A stretch of 64,000 nucleotides of DNA. Source: Terana coerulea. Its lineage: Eukaryota; Basidiomycota; Agaricomycetes; Polyporales; Phanerochaetaceae. The stretch's first letter is position 1. The number at the start of each line of letters is the position of its first letter. The stretch is taken from assembly GCA_024811115.1 (NCBI GenBank), contig JAKOGH010000721.1:186001-250000 (forward strand), read 5' to 3'. Under the pieces are notes generated by a model. The model was given only the letters and a program-made list of their open reading frames with translations. It did no database searches and was not told where the DNA came from. Below are positions 11,072 to 23,204 of the stretch, one piece after another. The translations under genes were made by a program, and so were the position numbers.

Positions 11072-12689
11072 ATGCAGGCCATTTCTCGCCCTCTCGCCCG
11101 TGCCGCCCCCAGGAATCTGAGCCGCGCCGCTGCGCTCTCGACGTGGTCTACCGTTCCCGCCGGTCCCCCAGACCCCATTCTTGGTGCGTGTCAGCTTCGT
11201 GCTCGCTTTGGCAACCTCGGCTGGGTGGAAGCGAGAGCATCCCGGAACCTACGCATTTGGCGGGAGGGTTCTAGCTCACGGTCCGAGCGAACGGTGGATC
11301 CCATGGTCTTCTCAAGAATGACACCCTAATGCGTACAATGGGTCCCTAATACTACCACTCCGCCAGGTGTTTCCGAGGCCTTCAAGGCAGACAAAGATCC
11401 CCGCAAGATCAACCTTGGTGTCGGTGCCTACCGCGATGAGAACGGCAAGCCCTACGTCCTCAACAGCGTGAAGAAGGCCGAGGATCTCATTGAGAAGTCT
11501 AACCCCGACAAGGAATACCTTCCTATCACTGGTTTGGCCGACTTCACCAAGGCCGCCGTGAAGCTTGCCTACGGGGCGGACAGTGCACCTATCCAGGGCA
11601 ACTCGGTATGCCCCTCTAACGCCACAGTTTCAGCAGCACAACTCACGCGTTGTTAGGTCGCAGTTACCCAAGCCATCTCTGGAACAGGTGCTCTCCGCAT
11701 TGGTGGTGCATTCCTGGGCCGTTTCTACCCTGACGCAAAGACGATCTATATCCCCAATCCCTCATGGGGCAACCACACTTCGATCTTCCGCGACTCCGGC
11801 CTTGAGGTCAAGCAGTACCGATACTTTGACAAGAAGACTGTCGGTCTTGACTTCAATGGTCTGAAGGAGGACCTCAAAGTATGATTTGTTTCTTCTAGTG
11901 TCGCATATTAACATTTAACGGAATAATCTCAGAACGCACCAGAGAAGTCTCTCGTCTTGTTCCACGCCTGCGCCCATAACCCTACTGGAGTTGACCCCGA
12001 CTCCTGAACAGTGGAAGGAGATCTCTGATCTCGTGAAGGAGAAGCAGCTCTTCCCTTTCTTCGATATGGCCTACCAAGGATTCGCTTCCGGAGACTTCAG
12101 CCGAGATGCATTCGGTGTCCGTCACTTCGTCTCCCAGGGTCACCAGGTCGTTCTGGCCCAGTCTTTCGCGAAGAACATGGGTCTGTACGGCGAACGTGTC
12201 GGCGCCTTCTCTGTCATTGCTGCCGATCCCGAAGAGAAGGCTCGTGTGGAGAGTCAAATAAAGATCATTGTCCGCCCAATGTACTCCAACCCGCCGGTTC
12301 ACGGTGCTCGCATCGCCGCCACCATTCTCAACAACGCTGAGCTGCACAAGGAATGGGAGGGTGAGGTCAAGCACATGGCGAACCGCATCATCAGCATGCG
12401 TGACAGGCTCTACGACAACCTCGTTGCTCAGGGGACACCCGGCGAGTGGGGACACATTAAGAGCCAGATCGGCATGTTCAGGTATGCTAGTGTGTTTTAC
12501 AAGTGGCACGTAATTGAACTATATCTTTTCAGTTTCACCGGTTTGACTCAGCCACAGACGAAGGCGTTGGCGGAGAAGGCGCACATCTACATGACTGCTG
12601 ACGGCCGTATCTCTATGGCTGGCCTCAACGGTAACAACATCGACTACTTCTCTGAGAGCGTCAGCAAGGTCGTGAAGGGTAACCTATGA
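11072..12689 (+). CDS. AAT1: aspartate aminotransferase, mitochondrial
   Basis: PLP enzyme interconverting aspartate/2-oxoglutarate and oxaloacetate/glutamate, part of the malate-aspartate shuttle. Five exons: 11072-11183, 11367-11605, 11657-11878, 11933-12481 and 12533-12689; the first intron is long (183 nt). The ATG at 11072 opens an Arg/Ala-rich matrix-targeting peptide. Seen motifs are [39 protein letters not shown] and the PLP-lysine loop [14 protein letters not shown]. In exon 4 the frame stops immediately after GVDP. An extra G at 11999 (CCCCGACT) produces TGA; without it the text reads on as TPEQWKEIS. The inserted base is probably an error, since the rest is perfectly conserved. An in-frame Met at 10994 lies upstream of the TATA box and is not the start. 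Confidence 0.93.
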
Positions 12690-13003
12690 GCGTCGCCTAT
12701 CATGTGGTGCAAAATCCGATGTATTAGATGGTCATGGATCACTAGAGGACTGCCTTCCCCCATGCATTCGCAGCGATGGTGATAGACTTCATACTTCATA
12801 CTTAGCTACACCTAGTGTCTTGGAAACGTCGGGAATGGAATCGCTGCGATTACTCCCTTTTTATTCGCTGTGGCGCTTCGAAAAGGTTGAGGCTCCGAAA
12901 AGGTAAGTATCATACTTCGTGGGGTGTCAAGGCTCATCGACTTCGAAGGTGTCGTCGCTGTCGAGCTCGACGTTTCACGTCTCCCTCTCTCCCTTCAACC
13001 ACC
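12690..13003. other. intergenic, 3' end of AAT1 to next gene
   Basis: No gene recognised. A pyrimidine-rich stretch at 12976-13003 directly precedes the next start codon. Confidence 0.5.
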
Positions 13004-15852
13004 ATGTCCACGTCCTTTCGCTGGCGGCACCCTCGTCGCAAGTCGTCCACGCCTTTGTTTCCTGGGGCTTGGCCGGATAGTTGGACTCAAGACAGCGCCT
13101 CGATGCAGGAACCGCCTACCCATATAGACCACGAAACACCCGACAACAGATATACGGAGTTGTCCAATCTAGACCACGTAACTGACTTTCATAGACGGCT
13201 CTCGGAGTCTATCAAGTCAGGGCTCGCTTGGCTCTGCCAATACAGCCCTGACCACTGTGACGCCGAGCACCTCCGCAAGATCCCATGCGTCAGTGCTCAC
13301 GGAAAGAACGGTGCGGGCTACATAATAGCTGTTAAGCGGCTTACTGAATAGGCCATGGCAGGATGCTTCTGCCTCTACTGCCATCGCTACGCCTGAGACG
13401 TTGTCGCCTACGAACTCCATGGCCCTACCGACCAAAGAATACCCTCCTTCCTCATGGCGAAGCAGATATACCCCGCCCCAAATCAAGACAGCCCGCGAAT
13501 CCCTTACACTCTCACCTCGAAGTTCAACATATTATAACGACAACGATCCATTCGCCGCTCATTTCAACCCACCGGCGCCCGCTTCGCCAACTGTCCATCT
13601 CCCACTTGCTGTTCCTACGCATACACTCTCGTTCTCCCCAGAATCTGTAGCCTCATACTTCACCTCATCGGAGCAAGCTTACCGCGCCGACTCCTCCTCT
13701 CTTTCGCAAATGTCTTCTCCTACGTCGTCCTTCTCGCCTACTGCTAGTCTGCCCTCGCCAGTCGTACACCAGAATGAGCTGCCGCGTATACCCTTGTCAT
13801 CAGATTTCGCCCAAAGCTTTTACCCTATCGCAGAAGATGCTAAGGCCCTTCGGGACGCCCATTATAATGAAGCATCAACTCTATCTGAATCGTCTGCGGA
13901 TGCCAGGGTCGGATGCGATTCCCCGTCTTGCCTTCGGAAGACGGAACCAGCCCAGGACTCCCCAGTCCACACTCACGAATATCAAGACGGGGTCAAAATC
14001 TCGCACCCTCTGCGGCGGATATGGATGCCTTCGGGTTTTCCACTAACAACGTTTCTGGGTCCAACGCAGTCTCTGTACGGTCGATACCAACCTCCTTCCT
14101 TTCAGGCTACGGTGCTGAGTCTACAGTTCGCCGCTCAACGGAGGTCAACAACACCGTTAGCCGGCGCGCACATATGCGCCGATCTTCCACACTGAGTCTA
14201 TCTATCAACGTTTCCGAGGATACACTTAGTCTTCAAGATGTTTTGGTAGACACCTTCGTCCGCGTAAGAGCCAGTCCCAGCGAATCGGCCTCCAGGGTAG
14301 GAGCGACCTCGCACGCAAGCGGACCTCTCTCGGCAGTCATCGCTACGGATGCCACTGGAAGTTCCCATGCAGCTACCGCAATGAGACCACAACACTCAAG
14401 AATGAAGACATGGGGTCAGAAGATAAAGAAGATTCTCCGGCTGAATGTGAAGGACGGACTACTTGACCAAGATTTTGGAGTCACGACTACCATTACTATT
14501 AATAATGAAGCATGCGCATCAGTAAGTCTCTCAATTGCATACTACATTCCACGCTTCACATTCTCTACTTGCAGGAGCACCCTATTCCTTTGAGTAAACC
14601 GTCAAAGACGATAAAGAACGAACGACGCAAGTCTGCTCCCGCTCGCACTGGGACCAATATTTCCTGCCCTCAGCCACTCCGGCCAGCTTCTTTCTTGGCG
14701 ATGGGCTCGGATACCGACACCCGTACCCCCGATGTATTCTCTGACGCAAGATTCCTGCATCCCAGCTCTGGCTCTTGGCTATCTGGAAGGCAGCAACCAG
14801 ACGTATCCTCGACCTCGATGTTACCTTCCTCGACACGGGCTTCTTCTAGGGTGAACAAGGAGACGCAATCTGAGGCACCCCATACGCATACGTCGTCTAC
14901 TACGGCTCCACCAAGTGAGCCTGCGAAATTCAGACGCTTCTCGCTGTCGTCGGCATGGAGCAAATCCCGCCTGGACGCATTAAAGAATACGATCATACCT
15001 CATCCTCCGTTACCTACCGATTTTAGGGCACTGGGTCCAAGGATGCGCGGCCGTGGTATCGAGATGCTTGTGCCTCCGAAGGTGGAAGGCGAATCCGAAT
15101 CCGAACTCAACCATCGCGGTGCAGACCACGCAGCGGACTGGGCGTATGAAAGGGCTGGAAATTCCGCGGGCAGCACCTCTAACATACCCGCAGTTCTCAT
15201 TACTCCTCCGAGATATGCCTCGCAGACTGCGCCTGGTCGTCCGAGTCTGGTGGAGGGCAAGGCTGAGAGAACGAAGAGTGCTGGTGCTACCGCCTCAGCG
15301 GAGAGATACGTACGCCCAGGAAGCCCAGGGAAGAAACGTTCAAGAGGATTCTCCTCTACGAGACGAGGCCATAAGTCGCAAAGTTTGATCGTCGGGCAAT
15401 CGGTCACGGAACCTGTCCCTCCTTTGCCCCCTCACTTGGCGGCGATCAGGCGAGACGGCGCACCTTACAACGTTCTCCTGCAACGCTTGGGCGCAAGTGG
15501 CAATATCGAGAACTTGCGCAGGATACAGATGGAACGCTCCGATTCTTCCATAGGATGTGCCGAATATGACCCAAGCATAGAGCTTGACACTATGAGCTTT
15601 GCGCAGACTCCCAACACCGTTACGTCAACCATCGCCAGCTCTGAACAAATGCTCTCCCCAAACCTGCTCAACGCGCCTGTGCATAATGTCCGTATGCCTG
15701 ATGCGAACGCTAGTGCTAGTTCGGCCGGCCTCACCCTGGACGGTTTCGATGAGATCGAGCAGGAGAGGGAAGCTCGCGAAGATGAGAGAGGATTCTTGAG
15801 GGCTTTGGGACTGGAGTTCGACGAAATTACCCGCAGGACTCGGCATGCCTAA
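13004..15852 (+). CDS. Ser/Pro-rich hypothetical protein
   Basis: About 907 residues, no recognised domain. Three exons by splice-site and frame reasoning: 13004-13288, 13362-14521 and 14575-15852. The ATG at 13004 follows a CT-rich leader. The protein is dominated by low-complexity Ser/Thr/Pro with scattered basic patches. A short basic segment (MKTWGQKIKKILRL) before the second intron might form an amphipathic helix. The C-terminal 60 residues are acidic and helical-looking (EIEQEREAREDERGFLRAL). The frame breaks inside exon 2 at the run of four C at 13921-13924; five C would join CDSP to VLPSEDGTSPG. Composition suggests a regulatory or cytoskeletal scaffold, but that is a guess. Confidence 0.6.
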
Positions 15853-16377
15853 ACGTATTGCGACCGTATATCCGTATACCCCTATACCCCGCTTTTACCA
15901 GCTCACTTCGCAGTTCAAGCCACTTTCATCAATCGCTCTCGACATGGACGCTTTTCGCATGTACTTAACCCAGCAGCTCGCAACGGATGTACAATAAGGC
16001 ACACTCGCCGTAGCTTATAAATGACTGTAACTCAAATGAATACCTTGTGAATGACTTCTCTTTCAGCTGAATCTTCAGTATGGCGAGGAAATAATATCAC
16101 GGCGTTTTGCCTTGCGGTAGAGGCTGGATGGGCGCTCTGCGAACCGTAAGATCTAGCGCTAAACTGTTATCTGATAAGCAAACACGAGATATGATCTGAC
16201 GCAGAGACGTGCCGCTCCTCCACGAAAGGGATCGGCCGCGGAGGGTCCGCTTGACTCCCACCTCCTTCTCCCTCCTCCTCCACCACCCTCCTCCTCCCTC
16301 TCGTTCCTTTCGGCTTTGCGTGCATCTGGTCGCGCTTTCTAGACGACTTTGTAGACAACAATTGCGATCCTACACGC
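15853..16377. other. intergenic, upstream of the mitochondrial carrier
   Basis: No gene recognised. A conspicuous polypyrimidine tract of repeated CTCCT units occupies about 16258-16310, next to the carrier start codon. Confidence 0.5.
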
Positions 16378-17574
16378 ATGGAGCCTCAACGCGCCAAGCT
16401 CGTCGCAGCTGCGACCGGATCCACTGTCACGGCTTTGACCAGTCAGTACGATTTTCGGCGTGATATTTACCAGCAAGCAGTTCTGATATGTGGGCACAGT
16501 GACCCCTTTGACGTGGTAAAAACGCGGCTACAAACCCAACCACCCCGCGGACGCAGGCCCTACTTCGACCGCCTCCGGGTGCTTGCTGCCAGCCCTCTCC
16601 TTCCGCATGTGTGCGCCGGATGTCCACGGCGGCTCTGCGTTCAATAGAGGGCGAGGTCGTTTGTGTGTGGGATCATGGCATGTTCCGGACGGAACGTGTG
16701 AACGGCTTCTTCGACGCGTTCCGACATGTCTGGCGTGCAGAGGGTATGTCAGGCCTGTGGAAGGGAGCGGGGACAACATTGTGAGCTTGGTTTCGCTTAG
16801 TAATCTGACTTGCACTCACCAGCTATAGAGTCATTGCTGTGCCTGCATCAACATGCTATATGCTGACATACGACCACTTATTGAACGAAACACTCCCACC
16901 ACTCATGCCGTCCGCTCTTGTCCCTCTCACAGCCGGTATCTCGGCTCGAACCCTAATCACAACAACCCTATCACCCTTGGAACTTATTCGCACAAACCTG
17001 CAAAGTACACCATCTTCACCAAATAAACCGCATACACTTCGCTCTACCCTCGCAAGTATTGGTGCACTGGCGCGGACGCATGGAACCTTACACCTGTGGC
17101 GTGGTCTTGGTGCGACACTCTGGCGGGACGTGCCGTTTAGCGGGCTATACTGGGCAGGGTATGAGCTGTGCAAGCGGAGTCTAAACCAGTCGGGCTACGA
17201 GGGTGCTGGTGTCGCGTTTGCGAGTGGAGCATTCAGCGGGACTGCAGCCGCTTTGGTCACTTCGCCGTTCGACGTGCTCAAGACGAGGCGACAAGCGCTG
17301 CTCATGTCGGGATCTGCAGGCGGAGTGAACTCGACGACGCATGCGACAGGAGTTATCGCGATATTGAAGGAGGTCGTCGCAAAAGAGGGGTATCTGCCTT
17401 GTACGCAGGTATCCTGCCACGAATAGCCAAGATCGCACCGGCGTGCGGTATTATGGTTGCTTGTTTCGAGGTGCGTCCGGTTCGCTTGCCCAACAACAAT
17501 AAACCGCTCAATATTACCAATAGGGCATTGGGAAGCGACTGATGAAGAAGGATGAACCAGACCGGACATCATAG
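16378..17574 (+). CDS. MTM1: mitochondrial carrier, Mtm1/SLC25A39-SLC25A40 type
   Basis: Inner-membrane carrier. Yeast Mtm1 affects manganese and iron homeostasis, and the animal homologues import glutathione. Four exons: 16378-16441, 16500-16780, 16829-17470 and 17524-17574. Three carrier repeats are visible with signature PFDVVKTRLQ (repeat 1), SPLELIRTNLQ (repeat 2) and SPFDVLKTRRQ (repeat 3). Other family landmarks are WRDVPFSGLYWAGYE, AGILPRIAKIAPACGIMV and a repeat-1 matrix loop with Cys-Cys (GACCQPSPS). Three breaks each need one added base: C at 16503-16506, C at 16569-16570 and G at 17397-17400. With all three corrected the protein is continuous to the TAG at 17572-17574. MTM1 fits better than other carriers because of the AVPAS and PLELIRT pattern. 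Confidence 0.88.
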
Positions 17575-17993
17575 CGGTACAACACTGTGTATCGCTGGCA
17601 TATCACTACTATTATCTCGCTATATTCGTATATCGGAATGCGTCCTAATATCATCCTCACTTACTCGCTTCACTCTTTCTGAATTACATGTGCGCTTATC
17701 ACCAGAGTAAGGCTGGCTCTAACTCGTTGTCAACCCGCATGCAGGTCGCTCTCGAGAAAGTACTTCAAGGTACGTTGCTCACGACTTTACATGTGAAGTG
17801 GCTTGCTCGAGCCCATGACAGGTTCAAGCATTGAGACTACTATACTCCAGCGACGTAGAATGTGACCGCGCATATCCTGTTTCAAAAAGGTAGCATACTG
17901 TATAGGCTTCTCACTCGTACTACTACAGCTACCCAGGCACTCTGCTCTAGCTGTTGGTCAATTAGTCCCTCAGAAAGCGGGAATTATACTGTA
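17575..17993. other. convergent 3' intergenic region
   Basis: Between the 3' ends of the carrier and the xyloglucanase gene. No gene or repeat recognised. Confidence 0.5.
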
Positions 17994-20900
17994 TTAAGAC
18001 GGAACACATTGTGAATAGTCTGCGAAGCAACTCAGATCAGTTCCACTCGATTGTCGGGCATGAAAGCAGGGACTCACAAGGGTTTTGAACTGCACATGTG
18101 AACCCAGATACACAGGCGGTGGCACCAGACCATCCAGTGCCTCCGCACTGTCCATAAGCAGTCTGCAGAGCACCTGTCGTACTCGGCGCAGATGTCGAGC
18201 TAGAGACGGTGCTCGAGTGGGAGCTCGACGAGGAAGCTGGGCGCGTGCTGGACGACGACGACGACGAGTGCGTGGAAGTGGAGGAAGCCGTCGAGGTTGT
18301 GTGCGACGAGGAGGGCGCTGAGGTCGAGGATGAGGCGGAGGTAGAAGTAGGTGCTGGAGCAGAGCCAGCGGTGTCGCCATAGAAGATACCACGACCGTTC
18401 GTCCCAATGTAGACACTGACAGCCCGAGTTAGAGTGCAGTCCACAGATCAGGTAGCCAACGAAGACTTACCGGCCGTAAATCCGCGGGTCACCTGCGATG
18501 ACATTTGCGCTGGCAGACCCAAAGCCGTGCGCGGCGTCGTTGATCTGCATCCAGTTCGCACCCGCATCGTCGCTCCTGAAGTAGCCGACCGCGTCGATGT
18601 TAGCAATGGCGAAGATGGCGGGGTAGCCGCCAGTCTTGGCCGGCGCGCCAAAGGAGATAGACCAGGCCTGCGACAAACGGTTAGCATGTTGTATAAATTA
18701 AGTGTGAGCGCACTTGCCTGCGACACGCCAGAGATCGCAGCAAAGGTTGTCCCGTTGTTCGTGGAGTGGAACAGGCCCTTGTCCGTGGAGGCCCAGACGT
18801 CGCCAGTGACACCCGGGTTCACGATGACAGCCGAAACGGAGGACGAAGTGCCCAGCGTCGCCGTCGACGTGAAAGTCTTACCCCGTCAGTCGAAAGGTAG
18901 AACTTCGAGCCGGAGCCGGCGTAGAAGATCGAGTTAACCTTCTTGTCCGAGGCAATAGCGGCGCCAGCGAGAGAGGAGACAGCACTGAAGGGGTTGGTGT
19001 ACTGCGAGACCTGGACGCCGTTGCCTGAAGAGCTCCAGAGGACGGTGTCGCCGTCCGCGGAGATTGCAACCTTTCCGCCAGAAACGCCGTCCGGTGAGCC
19101 ATAGTCCAGAGCCCTGCAGTGAAGTGTGAGCAACCGATTTCTGTTCAATGAATGAGAGCGGCGTTACCAAGTGTTCCCAGAGTCAGTGCTAATAGCGACT
19201 TGTTTGCCATCGGAAGCGTCCCCATTACCGACACGTACAATGGTCGTGGGCTTATTGCCAGCGTAGTCAAGTCCAGTTATTCCAGTAGCTGTCGCAGAGG
19301 AAAACTCGGCAGACGGGCCCTTCGTCAGGTCTGTGTGTACGAAGCCTATATGAAAGGCCATGTTACCATCATATTACAGGTAAGCGCAAGAAGATCACAT
19401 ACCCTCTTCATCAAGGAGACCACTAAGCAATATAGGGCCAGTAGGCGGCGAGAGCAGAGCCTGGGCCGCAGTTTCCTCGATGCCATCAGCAAGAGACTTG
19501 AGTGTCACGTTGTGGACGGTATCCCACTTCAGGAGATCATGGCCTCCGTATATAGTGGCGCCGGTGCCGTACAGCCAGTGGTTGGAGTCAAAGGGGTCGA
19601 TCGACAGAGCTTCCATCATCCATCCGATCTGGGTGACAATGCTGTTCGCGGTGCCGTCGGGCCCAAGCCACGGGGCGAGCGAGTCGTCGTAGGTGTAGTA
19701 TCTGTTCATGGTAGGATATGATGCCCAGTCCCAAAGTCGTGACCACGTCTTGCCACCGTCGGTCGAGCGGAAGACGTTAGAGTCTGGCCACCAGCTGTTT
19801 AGAGCTGCAACCATGACTGTGCCGGGCTTTTGGAGATCGACGGATAGACCTCCAAAACCGAAGTACAGGTCGCCTAGAGTAGAAAAATCTCAGCTGTCCC
19901 GTCTTAGAACAATGTCAGGAAATAACGTACCACCGGATACCGGTGTGATGTTAGCCATAGTGCCGGAGGTAATGTTATACTTGTATACCGCACCCTGGGG
20001 CGCTCTCAGCTCGAACTCGTTTTATGCATATAAATATGTGCTCACAAGAGTTCCATCATATGGGCCAGCACCGTCCGACGTGGAAATGTACAAAGACTTC
20101 TCTGCGGGCGCGAGAACACCCTTGTGTGGAATCCAGGACGAGTTGGTGCCAGAAAGTGCGGACCCTGGCATCACACATGAGCGCAGTCGCAGAAGAAGCA
20201 GCAGGCTTGACCTACATGTGGACCCAGCGTCATTCGACATGAAAAGATTGCTGGAGGTGTTTGTGGCGACGCCGACGAAGATACGTGGGGTAGCCTTGCC
20301 AGAAGAACCGGACGTGGAGTCGAATGTTACGAATGAGACTCCCATTTTATCGTTGTTGTACCCACTAGTATCGGTCGGGTCGGCGACATATGTGCCTACG
20401 TACGGATGAGTTGTGGGATAGCTTGGATGCAGTAGATGTCAGCAGATTCAACGTACCGACATTGGGGAGACTGGGGACCTTGGCCCAAGTCTTACCGAAA
20501 TCTGTACTCTTCCACAACCCATTACCACTGCGGGCGCCGAAGAATAGAATATTGTTGCTGTTGGGATCAACCGCCAGTCGCTGTACACTACCGTCAGAGA
20601 AGGTGTTACGAGCATGCTAGGCAACGGACCTCTCCCATTCCACGTCCCGGCATGTTGCCTCCGACTTTGAATGGCAGAGCGGACGGCGTGAATGTTTCCC
20701 CCTGATCCGTCGAAATCAAAATTTGGCCATTATTCGGGTCCCAGGAGTTGGTGTACATTCCTGTGGCCTGGTAACGTTCATCGTGAGAAAGTCATCGTAA
20801 GGGGAGGAGGTGCAGCCGTCCGGACAACTTACGAGGTACAAGCGCGTAGGATCGACCGGATCAGTTGCAAGCGCATCGACGCCCCAGTAATTCCATCTCG

Positions 20901-21183
20901 AGTCGTCGGCAAAGTCAAGGAGGGGTGTCCACGTATCGTCTGCGTTCAGCTTGTAGGCACCACCGATATCCGTGCGCGCGTAGGCAAGGCCCTTTTGAGA
21001 CGGGTTGAAGACGATACCAGGAATGAATCCTCCGCCGCCTCCAATCTTCACGTTCTTGAAGGTGTACGCCTGAGAGCTAACCGCGCTTGCGAGGGGCGCG
21101 GAGGCCGCGGCTAAGACTGTGAGGACTGTTGAGTACCACATCGCAGTGAGAGCTGGAGCACTTACCGAGCGGGTCGACTTCAT
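17994..21183 (-). CDS. secreted GH74 xyloglucanase with C-terminal CBM1
   Basis: Extracellular xyloglucan-active glycoside hydrolase. Twelve exons run from 21183 (or the Met at 21141, which opens a cleaner signal peptide) to the stop at 17994-17996. The mature N-terminus YTFKNVKIGGGGFIPG, TDIGGAYKL and TGMYTNSWDPNNG are typical of GH74. The Asp of TDIGG is a candidate catalytic residue by family analogy. Repeated blocks such as FRSTDGGKTWSR suit the two seven-bladed propellers. A Ser/Thr linker of about 70 residues leads to a CBM1 (YGQCGGTGWSGATAC, then NPYYSQC) whose last residues come from a 26-nt final exon. The intron 18668-18717 has a GC donor (CAG|GCAAGT). The frame is lost at CCCC 18881-18884; one more base restores DGGKTFTSTATLG. 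Confidence 0.92.
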
Positions 21184-22632
21184 CTTATAGGCGTGCAAGT
21201 GCGTGCATCACTGTCCGTTGACATATGCGAACCTAGACGATGACCGCAGGCGTTGCCCCCGTCGCACATGATTCCGAGCTTTGTGCGCTCGGCCCGCTGC
21301 CTCATAGACCGAGGATCGTGCGGTAAAGCGCATGGAGCACCGTCGTTGGCCAAGGTAGTCAAATTTTGACGGCACCGCGCGACGCAGAAGCCCACGGGGG
21401 CAAGGTTATTATAATAACACCGAAGTTTTTGACGAGACAACGGGCGCCGAGGCTCGACCGTGATGTTGGACTTCATGGCGACAGCCACATGACCCGACTT
21501 ATGCTCGCCACGTCTAACAGTGTAAATGGAAGGTTGAGAAGACTCCTGAGCAGGTGAGGTGAGCACAACGAGCAGCTCATGTTGCCGGAGCCGACGGGTC
21601 GTACATACCGACGCAATATTCAAGTTTCAGCTGTAGGTTTCAGAACTCCAGTGCGCGCCAAGTGGCCGCTGCCTGGCTGCCGCTGGGCGATATCGGTACA
21701 GTATCTGCAAGTTGTATATGTTTGTTAAATTCGCTTGGAATGTGTTTATTGTACCCACCATATCGTCAGTGGTCCGCGCATACTATAGCTATGGGAGGGT
21801 AGTTGTCGCCCAGACTCAGTGGTGGAAGCATGAACGCAAGGAGTCAAACGGCTTGGGAAGGGCTATCAGTCCGCAACAGGCGTCTAATCAAATCCCAGCA
21901 TCAAACGGCCCGGGGTGTCTGAATCTGGCATGTAGATACTGTACGTTCGGCAATACGCCAGTCGCAAAATGTTTCTCATGAGACATAGCAGAGCTTTAAC
22001 ATCGCTGCGCTTTGGCTTCTGTCATATTCTACATAGACGCGACACAAATTATTGGAATAACCTCAGTGACCTGAACAACTTTTAATATTAATGACAGAAA
22101 TTAAACAAGCAGCGTACGGTTAGCGGTATATAAGGACAGATGTCATAGCAAGTACAGTGTTTACCGTCCACGCTCAGGCAATGATGCCATCAAGATTATG
22201 CGAGGTCTCCTTGGGTTTCGGGCGGCTTCGGTCATGAGGCAGAACCAGCTGTCCCACGGCGGATTGAGATGCTTAATGAATAGTGCGAGTTGTCGCACTC
22301 CGGCAAATGCTAACTCTGTGTCTGCCGATATTTGAAATAAGCTCTGTATTTTTCCCCAAAAATCTCATAAAGGTACTACTAGGTAATCATGACTTACACA
22401 CGGGCTGCCGAGACGATAAGTACCATAGGTACTAGTGTTCTGCTTTCCAGGAAATGGCTCGAATGTAATAAGATACATTACCAGCTACTACTCCAGCCAA
22501 TTTTTTTTTCGATAATTCAATGTATCTGGTGAGTATATCTTCTTGGGAGCCGCCGCGTGCTCACTGGTTTGCCAAGTTGTCGGTGATGGTATGGCTTGCG
22601 GTCGCACACCGTGTGCTATTTAGATGTTATGC
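21184..22632. other. intergenic, upstream of the GH74 gene
   Basis: Holds the GH74 promoter and otherwise AT-rich sequence (about 22010-22510). No other gene, LTR or inverted repeat recognised. Confidence 0.45.
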
Positions 22633-23092
22633 TCAGTCACCAAAAAGGCCATCCAATCTTCGCATGTCGTTGCATAGAGTAAAGCTAATGCCAGTAGCAA
22701 GCTGCACTTGAAGGTCGTCTTTACATTTACAGAAGACGCCCTCTGACTCCTTCGGAATTTGCCGCAGCGCCACAAAGTCGTATCCTAAAATGGTCTGGAA
22801 GTAAGCGTTCGGAAGCCGACTCGGAGTGCACGGCTGCCACAACATCATACCGACGAACGCTGACAATCATCAACTTACGTTGTTTCAGAACATTCAGCAC
22901 TTTGCGCGCGCACTTTGGTACAAGACTACTGATATCTATACGCGGCAGACTATATGAGAACGCGAGTAATGTATCCGGATGCAGAACGGGAGCCAATTTA
23001 TGAGCAACAATATCGAGGCCAGGGAGTGTTGTGGATGCAATGGAAACCGATATACAGATATGAATGAGCGCGCGGTAACAACGACCGGTCAA
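22633..23092 (-). CDS. possible small gene or gene remnant
   Basis: Two overlapping minus-strand ORFs with protein-like content. One (23092 down) ends its plausible part at LVPKCARKVLNVLKQR. The other resumes as FVGMMLWQPCTPSRLP and runs to a stop at 22633. The junction (about 22862-22880) has GTAAGT and CAG only 19 nt apart. That is too short for a working intron, so it may be an intron shortened by deletion. No family recognised. Weak call. Confidence 0.2.
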
Positions 23093-23204
23093 GAATCCTG
23101 CAGTATCGCCGAGACTAATACTTTATGAGAAGCCCGCGGTGACGTGATGAGTACGAAATAAGAATAACACAGTTGACCAGAGCAAGACGAGAGGCTGAGA
23201 CCGA

